Below are positions 1-6,559 of a DNA stretch of 6,998 nucleotides, one piece after another. The notes under the pieces were generated by a model. The model did not search any database, had not been told where the DNA came from, and worked only from the letters and a program-made list of their open reading frames with translations. Every line of letters begins with the position of its first letter. Positions within the stretch are counted from its first letter, which is position 1. Origin of the DNA: Chloroflexota bacterium (GTDB lineage: Bacteria > Chloroflexota > Dehalococcoidia > JACPQK01). The stretch is from assembly GCA_016190535.1 (NCBI GenBank), contig JACPQK010000139.1, positions 1-6,998 of the forward strand. The letters run 5' to 3'. Position numbers and translations under genes: made by a program.

Positions 1-555
1 GAAGCTGGGTATGGACACTATGCCGATAGCCAGCATCACGTTCTCTATGTCAGGACCCAGGGCGGCGATCAACACCAGGGCCAGCAAGATAGCGGGGAAG
101 GCCCTCCAGGAATCCATGACGGCCGATATCGCCTGGTCAATAAAGGTGCCGCCCTTATAGCCCGATATCAGGCCCAGAGCCACCCCGCCCGTCAGTCCCA
201 CTACCACGGCGATCAAGCCCACCTGCAAAGAGATCCTGCCCCCATAGACCACCCGGCTCAGGATATCCCTTCCTATGTGGTCGGTGCCGAAGATATGGGC
301 CAGGGACGGGCCCAGCAGCATAGCCTCGCTATCCAGTTTATCGATGGGATAGGGGGCAAGGAAAGGCGCTAGCAAGCTGGCAAGGACGACGATAAGCAGC
401 AGCACCTCCCCCACCACGGCAGGCTTCTGGCTGTGGAGACGGCGCACGGAGTCAGTGTCCCAAAGGCGCGCCCCTCTCTGCCGCACCGTCCCCAGCGCTG
501 CCGTTACTGCTCCGCTGAAGCTGGCTACCTTTTCCCTCGTCAACCCGAAAGCCAT
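1..555 (-). CDS. DppC/OppC-type ABC importer permease, 3' end cut by window edge
   Basis: Second inner-membrane permease of a peptide/nickel-type ABC importer; it pairs with the DppB-type subunit to form the translocation channel. The frame reads 185 residues from the ATG at 555 to the window edge without a stop, so the C-terminal third, including the EAA loop that docks the ATPase, lies outside. Residues 1-45 form a fairly long, charged cytoplasmic N-terminus. A first membrane segment follows at about 46-68. The family hallmark GTDHIGRDILSR is at 90-101, followed by YGGRISLQVG and further membrane segments at about 112-131 and 152-167. 'DSWRAFPAILLAL' at 148-160 matches the usual 'D..raFP.lLLA' stretch. 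The start is 7 bp after the upstream permease stop and has no clear Shine-Dalgarno, which suggests translational coupling. The family is clear; the substrate is not. Confidence 0.93.
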   Translation of the reverse strand, partial: MAFGLTREKVASFSGAVTAALGTVRQRGARLWDTDSVRRLHSQKPAVVGEVLLLIVVLASLLAPFLAPYPIDKLDSEAMLLGPSLAHIFGTDHIGRDILSRVVYGGRISLQVGLIAVVVGLTGGVALGLISGYKGGTFIDQAISAVMDSWRAFPAILLALVLIAALGPDIENVMLAIGIVSIPSF

Positions 556-562
556 GTCGGCT

Positions 563-1480
563 CTACCGGTACTTAATCCTGGGGTCCAGGTAGACGTAGA
601 CTATGTCGACCAGAAGGCTCGCCAGCACCACAGTGGCTGCCACCAGTACCACCACCGCCTGGACCACGATAGGGTCGAGGCCGAGGATGCTATCCACTAG
701 TAGCTTGCCCATGCCGGGAATGGCGAACAGCGTTTCCGTGATCACCCCGCTACCGAACATCACCCCGATATGCAGCCCGGTGAGGGTAACGATAGGCAGC
801 AGCACGATCTTCAGGGCATGCCGGGAGAAGACCGCCCGTTCCGCTAGCCCCTTGGACCGGGCTACAGCGATGAACGCCATACTATAGGTCTCCAGAACGG
901 CGGACCTGGTCTGCTGCACCACTACTGGCAAGAAGGCCATGGCATTGACAATGGAAGGAAGGACCATCCGCTCCAAGTTCTCGGCAGGGCTTTGGGTAAA
1001 AGGAACGTAGCCGGAAACTGGCAACAGCCGCAGCTTAATGCCCAAAATCATGATCAGGATTACGCCTACCAGGAAGCCAGGCATACCGATGCCAGCACCG
1101 GCAAAGGAAGTGGCAGCGGCATCCACCAGGGAGCCTGGCTTCCTCCCGGCGATGGCCCCCAGGGGTATGCCCAACAATAGGGACAACGCCGTGGAGAGGA
1201 ACACCAGCTCCAGGGTAACCGGTAGGCGCTCCCTTATCAGCGTCGACACTTTCAGCCCTTTTTGCATGGAACGGCCCAGGTCACCCTGGAGCATGTCGCC
1301 CACCCAGGTGATGTATTGGACGTGAAAGGTACGGTCCAGGCCCCACTGCTGTCGCAGCTCGGCAGCGGCCACGGGGTTATAGCCTTCTCCCAGCATGGTA
1401 CGCACCGGGTCCCCCGGGACTACGCGCATGAGGAGGAAGGTGCTGGCACTGACCAGGAACAGCACCGGGACTAGCCACAA
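563..1480 (-). CDS. DppB/OppB-type ABC importer permease (true start probably further upstream, near 1507)
   Basis: First inner-membrane permease of the peptide-type ABC importer. From the TTG at 1480 the product is 305 residues. It begins in the middle of the first membrane helix (MWLVPVLFLVSASTFLLM), then 'RVVPGDPV' at 19-26, the usual DppB motif just after helix 1. Further helices lie at about 90-111, 128-148, 172-189, 229-250 and 270-298. The EAA-type ATPase-docking loop is at about 200-229 (AVARSKGLAER...HALKIVLLP). The C-terminus 'YLDPRIKYR' is typical and complete. Upstream of TTG the same frame stays open to a TGA at 1529-1531 and encodes SRYIAQKLL, the expected conserved N-terminus. 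No ATG, GTG or TTG occurs there. An ATC at 1505-1507 lies 7 nt after a GGAGG and would give a 314-residue, full-length protein. TTG 1480 has no Shine-Dalgarno. The stop overlaps nothing and precedes the DppC-type start by 7 bp. Confidence 0.93.
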   Translation of the reverse strand: MWLVPVLFLVSASTFLLMRVVPGDPVRTMLGEGYNPVAAAELRQQWGLDRTFHVQYITWVGDMLQGDLGRSMQKGLKVSTLIRERLPVTLELVFLSTALSLLLGIPLGAIAGRKPGSLVDAAATSFAGAGIGMPGFLVGVILIMILGIKLRLLPVSGYVPFTQSPAENLERMVLPSIVNAMAFLPVVVQQTRSAVLETYSMAFIAVARSKGLAERAVFSRHALKIVLLPIVTLTGLHIGVMFGSGVITETLFAIPGMGKLLVDSILGLDPIVVQAVVVLVAATVVLASLLVDIVYVYLDPRIKYR

Positions 1481-1514
1481 TAGCTTTTGAGCAATATATC
1501 GGGAGATAGGACCG

Positions 1515-1519
1515 CCTCC
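1515..1519 (-). promoter_or_regulatory. Shine-Dalgarno GGAGG placed for an ATC start of the DppB-type permease
   Basis: GGAGG on the minus strand is followed by 7 nt and then ATC (1507-1505), which opens the frame encoding (I/M)SRYIAQKLLWLVPVLF. This is the only good ribosome-binding site upstream of the permease and its spacing is near ideal for ATC 1507. It is 34 nt from TTG 1480, too far to serve that codon. An ATG at 1524-1522 lies upstream of this site in another frame and runs only 17 codons to a TAG. Confidence 0.55.
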
Positions 1520-1579
1520 ACCATTAACTCAAAGGAGTCGTACACAGAATAACATATTCAGTGGGCTGGCCTTCCACTG

Positions 1580-1594
1580 TCACAATTATCACAA
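1580..1594 (-). repeat. Direct repeat TTGTGA-N3-TTGTGA in the permease leader
   Basis: Two copies of TTGTGA separated by TAA lie in an AT-rich patch about 75 nt upstream of the DppB-type start region. The 9-bp period resembles tandem half-sites for a regulator, but the repeat is short and may be chance. I see no convincing -35/-10 pair that would make this a separate promoter for the permease genes. Confidence 0.3.
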
Positions 1595-1606
1595 CCACTT
1601 CGACAG

Positions 1607-1643
1607 GGACAGGCAGGGGCCTGACAAGGATCCCTGCCTGTCC
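1607..1643 (-). other. Intercistronic stem-loop between binding-protein and permease genes
   Basis: A perfect 12-bp inverted repeat, GGACAGGCAGGG (1607-1618) and CCCTGCCTGTCC (1632-1643), with a 13-nt loop, lies 36 nt beyond the stop of the binding-protein gene. In the minus-strand transcript it is followed by CTGTCGAAG, not by a U-run, so it does not look like a full intrinsic terminator for this operon. T-runs occur on its other side (1644-1660) and would suit a plus-strand transcript, but no plus-strand gene is seen here. The likely role is to protect the 3' end of the binding-protein message or to attenuate readthrough, giving more binding protein than permease. That role is inferred from position. 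Confidence 0.6.
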
Positions 1644-1679
1644 TTTTCCCTGTTTGTTTTATGGCCCGGGCCTAGTGCG

Positions 1680-3311
1680 TCACTTTAGCCAGAGCGTGTG
1701 GTACCACTCATGGGCGGGATAGGTTACCCAGCCCTGAAGCTTGTCTACAAGGGCGTAGCTCTCGTTCATGTTGAAGAAGTAAATGTCCATCACCTCGTCG
1801 TACATGATCTGCTGGAGCTCGTTGAACAGCCGCTTGCGAATCCCAGGGTCCAGAGTAGCGCCTATCTCGTCGATGAGGCCGTCAATTCGGGAGGCCGCCG
1901 GGTGGTTGCCATAGCGCCCCTGGTTGTATCCCCCCTTGCTGTGCATGAAGGTGGAGGCCCGCAACTCCAGGGGCACCATGGGGGTGTAGGAGCAGGCGGT
2001 CTGGTAGGTCAGCTTGCCCAGGACGTCCGCGTAACCGGTAGCGACCATGCGGATGCTGGCGTTGACACCTATATCCTTCCACTGGGCCTGGAGCACCTCG
2101 GCCATAGTAGGGGTCACGCCGTAGGGGAAGCAGGCGAACTCCAGGTTCAGCCCGCTAGGGAACCCGGCCTGGGCCAGCAGGTCCTTGGCCTTAGCCACAT
2201 CCCGCTGTCGGGCGGGCAGGGCGCTATTGAACTCGGCAGATACCGAGGGGAACATAGTCACGGCAGGTCCGGCCAGCCCTTTGGTAACCAGCCGCACCAT
2301 GGCCGGCTGGTCAAGGCCCAGGGCCAGCGCCTGGCGGACCCTCAGATCCCCCAGGGGGCTTTGCAGGTGGTTAATCAGGGCGCCGGTCAAGGTCAAGCCG
2401 GGCGTGGAGGCGACCTGGAAGCCGGGGGTTGCCCGGAGCTGGGCCACATGGTCCGGCACAATGACCTCCATCATGTCCCCCTGGCCCGTGAGCAGAGCGG
2501 CCAGTTGCACCGTCGGGTCGGTAATGGTCTTCCACTCGATGCCGCCCAGGTAGGGCAGCGGCGCTTCCCAGTAGCCAGGATTCCGCTTGAGCTTAACGGA
2601 GGTCTGGCTGATCCAGCTCTCAAAGACGAAGGCCCCCGTGCCCACGGGATGGGAGCCAACGTCCTGACCCCACTTGTCCACCGATGCCGGTGACATCATA
2701 CCGTTGTGGTACAGGGAGAGGTTGAAGAGGAGGGCCGAGGATGGGCGCTTCAAGTTCAGCTTGAGGGTATAGGCGTCCGTGACTTCCACGCTGGCCAGGT
2801 CCGCCAGGGAGGAGCGGGCGAAGGGAGAGACCGTAGCAGGGGCCAGGATGCGGTCCAGGTTCCACTTGGCTGCCTGGGCGCTGAAGTCGGTGCCGTCATG
2901 GAACTTGACTCCCTGCCTCAACTTTAGAATGAGGGTGGTGGGGTTCGTGGCACTCCAGGACTCGGCCAACCCTGGCTGGGCCGCAAGCTTCTCGTCGTGG
3001 CGTACCAGGGTGTCGAATATGGCATACTCGTAGTTACGGGCCACGGTCCGGGAGGCGTGGGGGTCCAGGGTGGCGGCATCGGAGCCGTAGAGCACCCGCA
3101 GGGTCCCCCCGGTCTTGATGGCAGGTGCCGTTGTGGCCGTGGGGGCTATACTGGTTGGTGCGGCTGTGGGGGCTACCGCCGGGCTTGTGGGCGTCGGCGT
3201 GGCCCCTGGTGCAGAGGGGACTGTGGGAGTGGGCGTGGCCGCCGGGCCGCAGGCTGCCAGCAGCAGTGCCAGGATTCCCGCCAGCGCTGTCCACTTCTTC
3301 ATCCTCGACAT
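1680..3311 (-). CDS. Family-5 (peptide/opine/nickel type) ABC solute-binding lipoprotein
   Basis: Extracytoplasmic receptor of the ABC importer encoded just downstream. The 543 residues begin with a lipoprotein signal peptide: basic MSRMKKW, a hydrophobic core at 8-18, and lipobox LAAC with the lipidated cysteine at 21. A Thr/Pro/Ala-rich tether spans about 22-66. The SBP_bac_5 domain covers about 69-540. Typical stretches are 'FDTLVRHD' (99-106), 'LRQGVKFHDGTDFSA' (131-145), 'HPVGTGAFVFESW' (221-233), 'LKRNPGYW' (241-248) and 'RVRQALALGLDQPAMVRLV' (324-342). The length is normal for the family once the tether is allowed for. The ATG at 3311 is chosen because AAAAAGGAGG ends 6 nt before it. 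A promoter-like pair lies about 210 bp upstream, so the gene probably starts its own transcript. The ligand is unknown: this family binds oligopeptides, dipeptides, opines, heme, nickel chelates and some sugars. Confidence 0.96.
   Translation of the reverse strand: MSRMKKWTALAGILALLLAACGPAATPTPTVPSAPGATPTPTSPAVAPTAAPTSIAPTATTAPAIKTGGTLRVLYGSDAATLDPHASRTVARNYEYAIFDTLVRHDEKLAAQPGLAESWSATNPTTLILKLRQGVKFHDGTDFSAQAAKWNLDRILAPATVSPFARSSLADLASVEVTDAYTLKLNLKRPSSALLFNLSLYHNGMMSPASVDKWGQDVGSHPVGTGAFVFESWISQTSVKLKRNPGYWEAPLPYLGGIEWKTITDPTVQLAALLTGQGDMMEVIVPDHVAQLRATPGFQVASTPGLTLTGALINHLQSPLGDLRVRQALALGLDQPAMVRLVTKGLAGPAVTMFPSVSAEFNSALPARQRDVAKAKDLLAQAGFPSGLNLEFACFPYGVTPTMAEVLQAQWKDIGVNASIRMVATGYADVLGKLTYQTACSYTPMVPLELRASTFMHSKGGYNQGRYGNHPAASRIDGLIDEIGATLDPGIRKRLFNELQQIMYDEVMDIYFFNMNESYALVDKLQGWVTYPAHEWYHTLWLK
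3114..3248 (-). repeat. Low-complexity coding stretch for the Thr/Pro/Ala lipoprotein tether
   Basis: Residues 22-66 of the binding protein are almost entirely Ala, Pro, Thr, Val and Ser, with recurring TPTP and APT units (ATPTPTVPSAPGATPTPT and so on). The matching DNA is a run of imperfect GC-rich repeats. Such tethers between the lipidated cysteine and the binding domain are frequent in Chloroflexota lipoproteins and are the main lineage hint in this window. Strain-level length variation would be expected here. Confidence 0.7.
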
Positions 3312-3317
3312 CGCCTT

Positions 3318-3327
3318 CCTCCTTTTT
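3318..3327 (-). promoter_or_regulatory. Strong Shine-Dalgarno of the binding-protein gene
   Basis: AAAAAGGAGG ends 6 nt before the ATG at 3311 and fixes that start over the internal methionine at residue 4. It is the strongest ribosome-binding site on this strand, consistent with high expression of the binding protein. Confidence 0.85.
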
Positions 3328-3383
3328 GGTTGTTAGTCTGCCGTCAGCCGAACTGCGTCTGCGGCCAGGAAACATGGCTTAAT

Positions 3384-3401
3384 TGTGCGCTATTTCACAC
3401 A
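3384..3401. promoter_or_regulatory. Imperfect inverted repeat in the binding-protein leader, possible operator
   Basis: On the minus strand the 18 bases read TGTGTGAAATAGCGCACA, a dyad TGTG(T)G-N6-C(G)CACA with five of six outer positions paired. It lies in the transcribed leader about 75 bp before the start codon. It resembles sites of CRP/FNR- or GntR-like dimers only in general form. It could bind a repressor that blocks elongation or a second start site. The assignment is speculative. Confidence 0.25.
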
Positions 3402-3520
3402 TGCTAAAGCTGGCCCTAGTCCCTCTGACCCGTCGCCTCTTGGAATACGCTTCCTCCGAATATCGCAGCTACAACCCGCTAGTTGTGGAGCCTGCCGGCC
3501 CGTCGGCTTCAAGCGCCCGC

Positions 3521-3549
3521 ATTGTGGCACTGGCCGGAGCATTTGTCAA
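3521..3549 (-). promoter_or_regulatory. Sigma70-type promoter for the ABC importer genes
   Basis: TTGACA (3549-3544), a 17-bp spacer, and CACAAT (3526-3521). The -35 is a perfect match and the -10 matches four of six consensus bases including the final AAT. Transcription would start near 3514 and leave a leader of about 200 nt before the binding-protein ATG. It supports a transcription unit of binding protein, DppB-type and DppC-type genes separate from the amidase and MFS genes. Confidence 0.6.
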
Positions 3550-3645
3550 CCCCCTGGTGTGCCTAACTCAGCACCGATGATGTTTCATCAGAGAAGGGTC
3601 CATCAGGATGCCTGCCCCATGATGTAACTGTTTTCGGCATACCCG

Positions 3646-4884
3646 CTATCCCAGCTTCCAGATAGCAGACCCTTTGCCCACCAGACCCAGGATGTAGAGC
3701 GCGACAAGACCCCCTCCTAAAGCCACGGCAAAGGGCGCACCCCATACACCGGCCAGCGCCCCGGCTTGCAGGCCTCCCAGGGGCCCTGTTCCCCAGGTGA
3801 GGATATAGGCGCCCATCACCCGGCCCCGCACCTGGTCCGGGACGATGCTCTGGAGCACGGTGGACATCAGGGCGTCGTAAGCCCCGCTCACACCCCCTAC
3901 AATGACCAGGACCAGCAATGACAGGAGATACCACTGCGAGAAGGAGAAGGCCATCAGCGCTAGGCCGAACGCCAGGGCAAAGATCAAGAGCAACCGGCCC
4001 TTTCCCCGGATATCGCCCAGGGAGGCCACCGCCAGCAGCCCAATGATCGCTCCTGCCCCTGTGGCCGTCAGGAGGAAGCCCAGGCCACTCGGCCCAACGT
4101 GCAGCACGTCCCGGGCGAAGAGGGGCATCATGGCGTAGTAGGAGAAGCCGAAGGCGTCACACACAATCTCGACCAAGAGCAGCGCCCTAACATTGCCGTT
4201 ACTGCGGACATAGCGCAGGCCGCTGGCCAGGTTCCGCCACGCCGACTCCAGGGCCTTTGGGCTGCCTCGCAACTTTCCGGGGACCCTCAGCAGGAGCGCT
4301 ATGCTCAGCAGGCTGTTTATCCCGATAAGGGAGTAACAGGCCCCAACCCCTCCCCACTTTATGAGGCCCCCCGCTAGGGCGGGGGCGACGATACGTGTCG
4401 CCTGGACAGCCAGGGTATTGAGGCTTACCGCGTTTAGCAGGTCCTCTTTCTCCACCAGGTCTCTGGTGAGGGACTGGTGCGATGGCACCGTGAGGGCCAT
4501 CATGGTGCCGGCCAGCGCGGTGATGGCCATGATCTGCCAGACCTGGACCGTGCCCGCGAATATGAGGACAGCCATCAACAGGGAGAGCAGGCCGACGCCT
4601 ATCTGCCCCCAGACCAGCAACTGCCGCCGGTCCCGGCGGTCGGCGAGCATGCCCCCCACGGCGGCGAAGATAAGGAAAGGAAACCCCCGGCTGAGGGCCG
4701 CCGCCAGGCCTACCATCACCGCTGAGTTGGTGAGCTCCAGTACCAGCCAGCCCAGGGCCACAGTCTCTATCCAGCGGTTTGCCGACCAGAAGAGGGAGGA
4801 GGCCCAGAACCAGCGGAAGCTCCGGTAGCGGGCAGCCCGAAACACCGGGAGGCTGGCCACGTTAGCTCTGGCCCCGGACGCCAC
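3646..4884 (-). CDS. MFS transporter, DHA3/EntS-like efflux type
   Basis: Twelve-helix inner-membrane secondary transporter, most like the MFS_3 group (EntS, macrolide-efflux-like) that exports siderophores, drugs or other small molecules by proton antiport. The 412 residues begin 'VFRAARYRSFRWFW', the usual cytoplasmic lead-in of this group. Motif A is GGMLADRRDRR at 77-87, in the loop between helices 2 and 3. A central cytoplasmic loop lies at about 201-232, and the second-half motif 'VPDQVRGRVMG' is at 348-358. The frame opens at GTG 4884; GTG 4860, giving MASLPVFRAARY, is an equally reasonable start. Neither has a clear Shine-Dalgarno, and no ATG is in frame upstream before a TAG at 4944-4942. 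The gene follows the amidase stop by 119 bp with no obvious promoter or terminator between them, so the two are probably cotranscribed. The substrate is unknown. Confidence 0.93.
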   Translation of the reverse strand: MASGARANVASLPVFRAARYRSFRWFWASSLFWSANRWIETVALGWLVLELTNSAVMVGLAAALSRGFPFLIFAAVGGMLADRRDRRQLLVWGQIGVGLLSLLMAVLIFAGTVQVWQIMAITALAGTMMALTVPSHQSLTRDLVEKEDLLNAVSLNTLAVQATRIVAPALAGGLIKWGGVGACYSLIGINSLLSIALLLRVPGKLRGSPKALESAWRNLASGLRYVRSNGNVRALLLVEIVCDAFGFSYYAMMPLFARDVLHVGPSGLGFLLTATGAGAIIGLLAVASLGDIRGKGRLLLIFALAFGLALMAFSFSQWYLLSLLVLVIVGGVSGAYDALMSTVLQSIVPDQVRGRVMGAYILTWGTGPLGGLQAGALAGVWGAPFAVALGGGLVALYILGLVGKGSAIWKLG

Positions 4885-5003
4885 GGGCGAGGGGCCTAAA
4901 CTCCCTTTCCAAAGGTGGCCATGCTCCGCAGAGGAGAATGACTACAGCCAAGAGGGCCACCGCAAGCGGTTGCCGACGTTCCTCTTTCCGGGCAAGGGTC
5001 CGG
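4885..5003. other. Amidase-MFS gap without clear control signals
   Basis: The 119-bp spacer shows no good -35/-10 pair on the minus strand. Its only notable structure is a tight ACCGC-AA-GCGGT dyad (4959-4970) without a following U-run. An ATG at 4922-4920 opens an eight-codon frame (MATFGKGV) that ends in TAG before the MFS start and is out of frame with it. Readthrough from the amidase is the simplest reading. Confidence 0.45.
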
Positions 5004-6461
5004 CTACCGCTCAGGAGAGGGGGGCTGGTGCTGTGCCCAGGGGCGCGCTCTCTCGAAGGCTACCGAAGCTCGCAGCACCTTGACCTCGGCCCAGCGGGGC
5101 CCGACGATGTGGAGCCCTATAGGTAAGCCCTGGGAGTTGAAGCCGCAGGGGACGTTGGCGGCGGTCTGCCAGGCCATGTTAATGGCCAGGCAGAAGGGGT
5201 TGAACCCTATCCAGGGGTCGACAACCTTTCCGCCGATGGTGCTGGGAGCGATCTGGCCCAGGGTCCAGGCGGGCACCGCCGAGGTGGGGCTGAGCAGCAG
5301 GTCGAAGCTGTCGAAGAAGCGGGCCATGCGGTAGCGGAACGCCTCCAGCTCGTGCAGGGCCTTGACCAACCGCTCGGTCTTCCACTCGCGGGCACCCTCC
5401 AGCATTTGACGCACAAAGGGGGTGAGCTTATCGGCGTGGGCCTCCAACAGGGAGCTATTGAAGGCGTGCCAGTTGGACCACATGATGGTGCGGAACATCT
5501 CCCGCATAGCCGCCGGGTCACCAATGGGAGGGTCGGCCTGCTCCACCCTGGCCCCCAGTTCGCTGAATGCCCTGGCTGCAGCTTCAGCGCTGGCCTGTAC
5601 CTCGGGGTCCACGGGGGCATAGCCGAAGTCGGGGCTCCAGGCGATGCGCAGCCCCCGCACATCTCCGTCCAGGGCCTGAGAGAAGTCAGGGGGTGGCTCA
5701 TGTAAACAGGTGGGGTCTCGGGGGTCAGGGCCGGCCATGACCTGGAGCAGCATGATGGCGTCCCGCACATCGCGGGTCATGGGGCCGTTCTGTCCGAAGA
5801 ACCTGCCCCGGCGTCCCCGGTATTCCCCCTTGACAGGCGGGTCTATGCCCCACTCGGGGACGCGGCCCTGGCTAGGAAGTAACCCAAAGATGCCGCAAAA
5901 GGTGGCGGGGATACGGATGGAGCCTCCGCCGTCGCTCCCCACGGCCAGGGGTCCCAGCCCGGCGGCTACCGCCGAGGCTGCACCCCCGCTGGAGCCACCG
6001 GCGATGCGCGTCTGGTCCCAGGGATTGCAGCAGGGGCCGGCCACCAGGTTCTCGGTGGTGGCCACGGAGCCGAACTCGGGGCTGTTGGTCTTCCCCAGGA
6101 TGATGGCACCTGCGGCGCGGACCCGCTCCACGACGACGTCGTCCCGGTCGGGGACCCAGTCCTTGTATACCAGGGAGCCGTAGGTGGTACGAATGTCCCT
6201 GGTGGGAGTCAGGTCTTTGATGGAGAGAGGCAGGCCATGCAGGGGCCCCACCTTCTCGCCCCGGGCCAGGGCCTTTTCCGCCTCCCGTGCCTGGTCCATG
6301 GCCTGGTCGGCGCAGACGGTGAGGTAGGCATTAAGCTGAGGGTTCAGCCTCTCGATGCGACGCAGGAAATAGTCCGTGACCTCCACAGGGGAGAGGTCTT
6401 TCCTCAGGATGCGCTCTTTCAGTTGCCACGCAGGGGTAAATGCCAGGTTATCTGCTGCCAT
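5004..6461 (-). CDS. Amidase-signature family hydrolase
   Basis: Cytoplasmic hydrolase that cleaves C-N amide bonds, releasing an amine or ammonia and a carboxylate. The 485 residues show the full Ser-cisSer-Lys set: Lys82 in 'LSIKD', cis-Ser157 in 'AGGSSGG' (154-160), and nucleophile Ser181 in 'GSDGGGSIRIPATFCG' (175-190). The spacings of 75 and 24 residues equal those of the FAAH family. 'GPMTRDVRDA' at 226-235 and 'LPIGLHIVGPRW' at 446-457 are also typical. The length fits stand-alone amidases (AmdA, NylA-like). I see no sign of the GatB/GatC partners needed for the tRNA amidotransferase, so GatA is unlikely. The ATG at 6461 is supported by AGGAGGT 4 nt upstream and a strong promoter. Next to a peptide-type importer it may act on the imported compound; this role is inferred. 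No signal peptide is visible. Confidence 0.95.
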   Translation of the reverse strand: MAADNLAFTPAWQLKERILRKDLSPVEVTDYFLRRIERLNPQLNAYLTVCADQAMDQAREAEKALARGEKVGPLHGLPLSIKDLTPTRDIRTTYGSLVYKDWVPDRDDVVVERVRAAGAIILGKTNSPEFGSVATTENLVAGPCCNPWDQTRIAGGSSGGAASAVAAGLGPLAVGSDGGGSIRIPATFCGIFGLLPSQGRVPEWGIDPPVKGEYRGRRGRFFGQNGPMTRDVRDAIMLLQVMAGPDPRDPTCLHEPPPDFSQALDGDVRGLRIAWSPDFGYAPVDPEVQASAEAAARAFSELGARVEQADPPIGDPAAMREMFRTIMWSNWHAFNSSLLEAHADKLTPFVRQMLEGAREWKTERLVKALHELEAFRYRMARFFDSFDLLLSPTSAVPAWTLGQIAPSTIGGKVVDPWIGFNPFCLAINMAWQTAANVPCGFNSQGLPIGLHIVGPRWAEVKVLRASVAFERARPWAQHQPPSPER

Positions 6462-6465
6462 CGTG

Positions 6466-6472
6466 ACCTCCT
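6466..6472 (-). promoter_or_regulatory. Shine-Dalgarno of the amidase gene
   Basis: AGGAGGT on the minus strand ends 4 nt before the ATG at 6461. This near-perfect anti-16S match supports the chosen start codon. Confidence 0.85.
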
Positions 6473-6530
6473 GATGAGGGGGGAGAAGGTATCCTCAACG
6501 CACAACTTGCCCCGATAATCGACCGACAGC

Positions 6531-6559
6531 ATCATACTCCCGCCTCCAGGGCATGTCAA
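6531..6559 (-). promoter_or_regulatory. Strong sigma70-type promoter of the amidase gene
   Basis: TTGACA (6559-6554), exactly 17 bp of spacer, then TATGAT (6536-6531). The -35 is perfect and the -10 matches five of six bases. Transcription would begin near 6524, leaving a leader of about 60 nt to the amidase ATG. It is the best promoter match in the window and probably also serves the MFS gene by readthrough. Confidence 0.75.

Larger units (their letters stand above)
3312..3645. other. 334-bp intergenic region: promoter, long leader and small inverted repeats
   Basis: This gap between the MFS stop and the binding-protein start contains no credible gene. It holds the promoter-like pair at 3521-3549 and a leader of about 200 nt. 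Small minus-strand stem-loops in the leader include ACAAC/GTTGT (arms 3482-3486 and 3471-3475, 6-nt loop) and GCCG/CGGC (3494-3507). The TGTGYG-type inverted repeat is at 3384-3401. Upstream of the -35 box is TGATG-N3-CATCA (3578-3590), with related CATCA at 3601-3605 and ATGATG at 3619-3624. No U-run terminator for the MFS gene is visible. A 7-codon ATG frame (ATG at 3403-3401, reading MCEIAHN) has no good ribosome-binding site. No known riboswitch class was recognised. Confidence 0.6.

Noticed and set aside
1663..1672. Palindrome GGCCCGGGCC near the binding-protein stop
   Set aside because: Short pure-GC palindromes are expected by chance in GC-rich DNA, and it has no loop or U-run to act as a terminator.
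1698..2693. 331-codon open frame on the plus strand opposite the binding-protein gene
   Set aside because: It lies wholly antisense to a clearly recognised gene, has no family features, and arises from the codon bias of GC-rich DNA.
3034..3375. 113-codon minus-strand frame starting in the binding-protein leader (MFPGRRRSS...)
   Set aside because: It overlaps the lipoprotein signal and tether in another frame, has no ribosome-binding site, and is low-complexity.
3382..3410. Second promoter using CACAAT at 3387-3382
   Set aside because: The base run 17 bp upstream is GCTTTA, a poor -35 match, so only the -10-like element is present.
5004..6461. GatA subunit of the tRNA-dependent amidotransferase
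   Set aside because: The Ser-cisSer-Lys core is shared, but no GatB or GatC gene is adjacent, and the 'GSDGGGSIRIP' and 'AGPDPRDP' stretches are more like stand-alone amidases.
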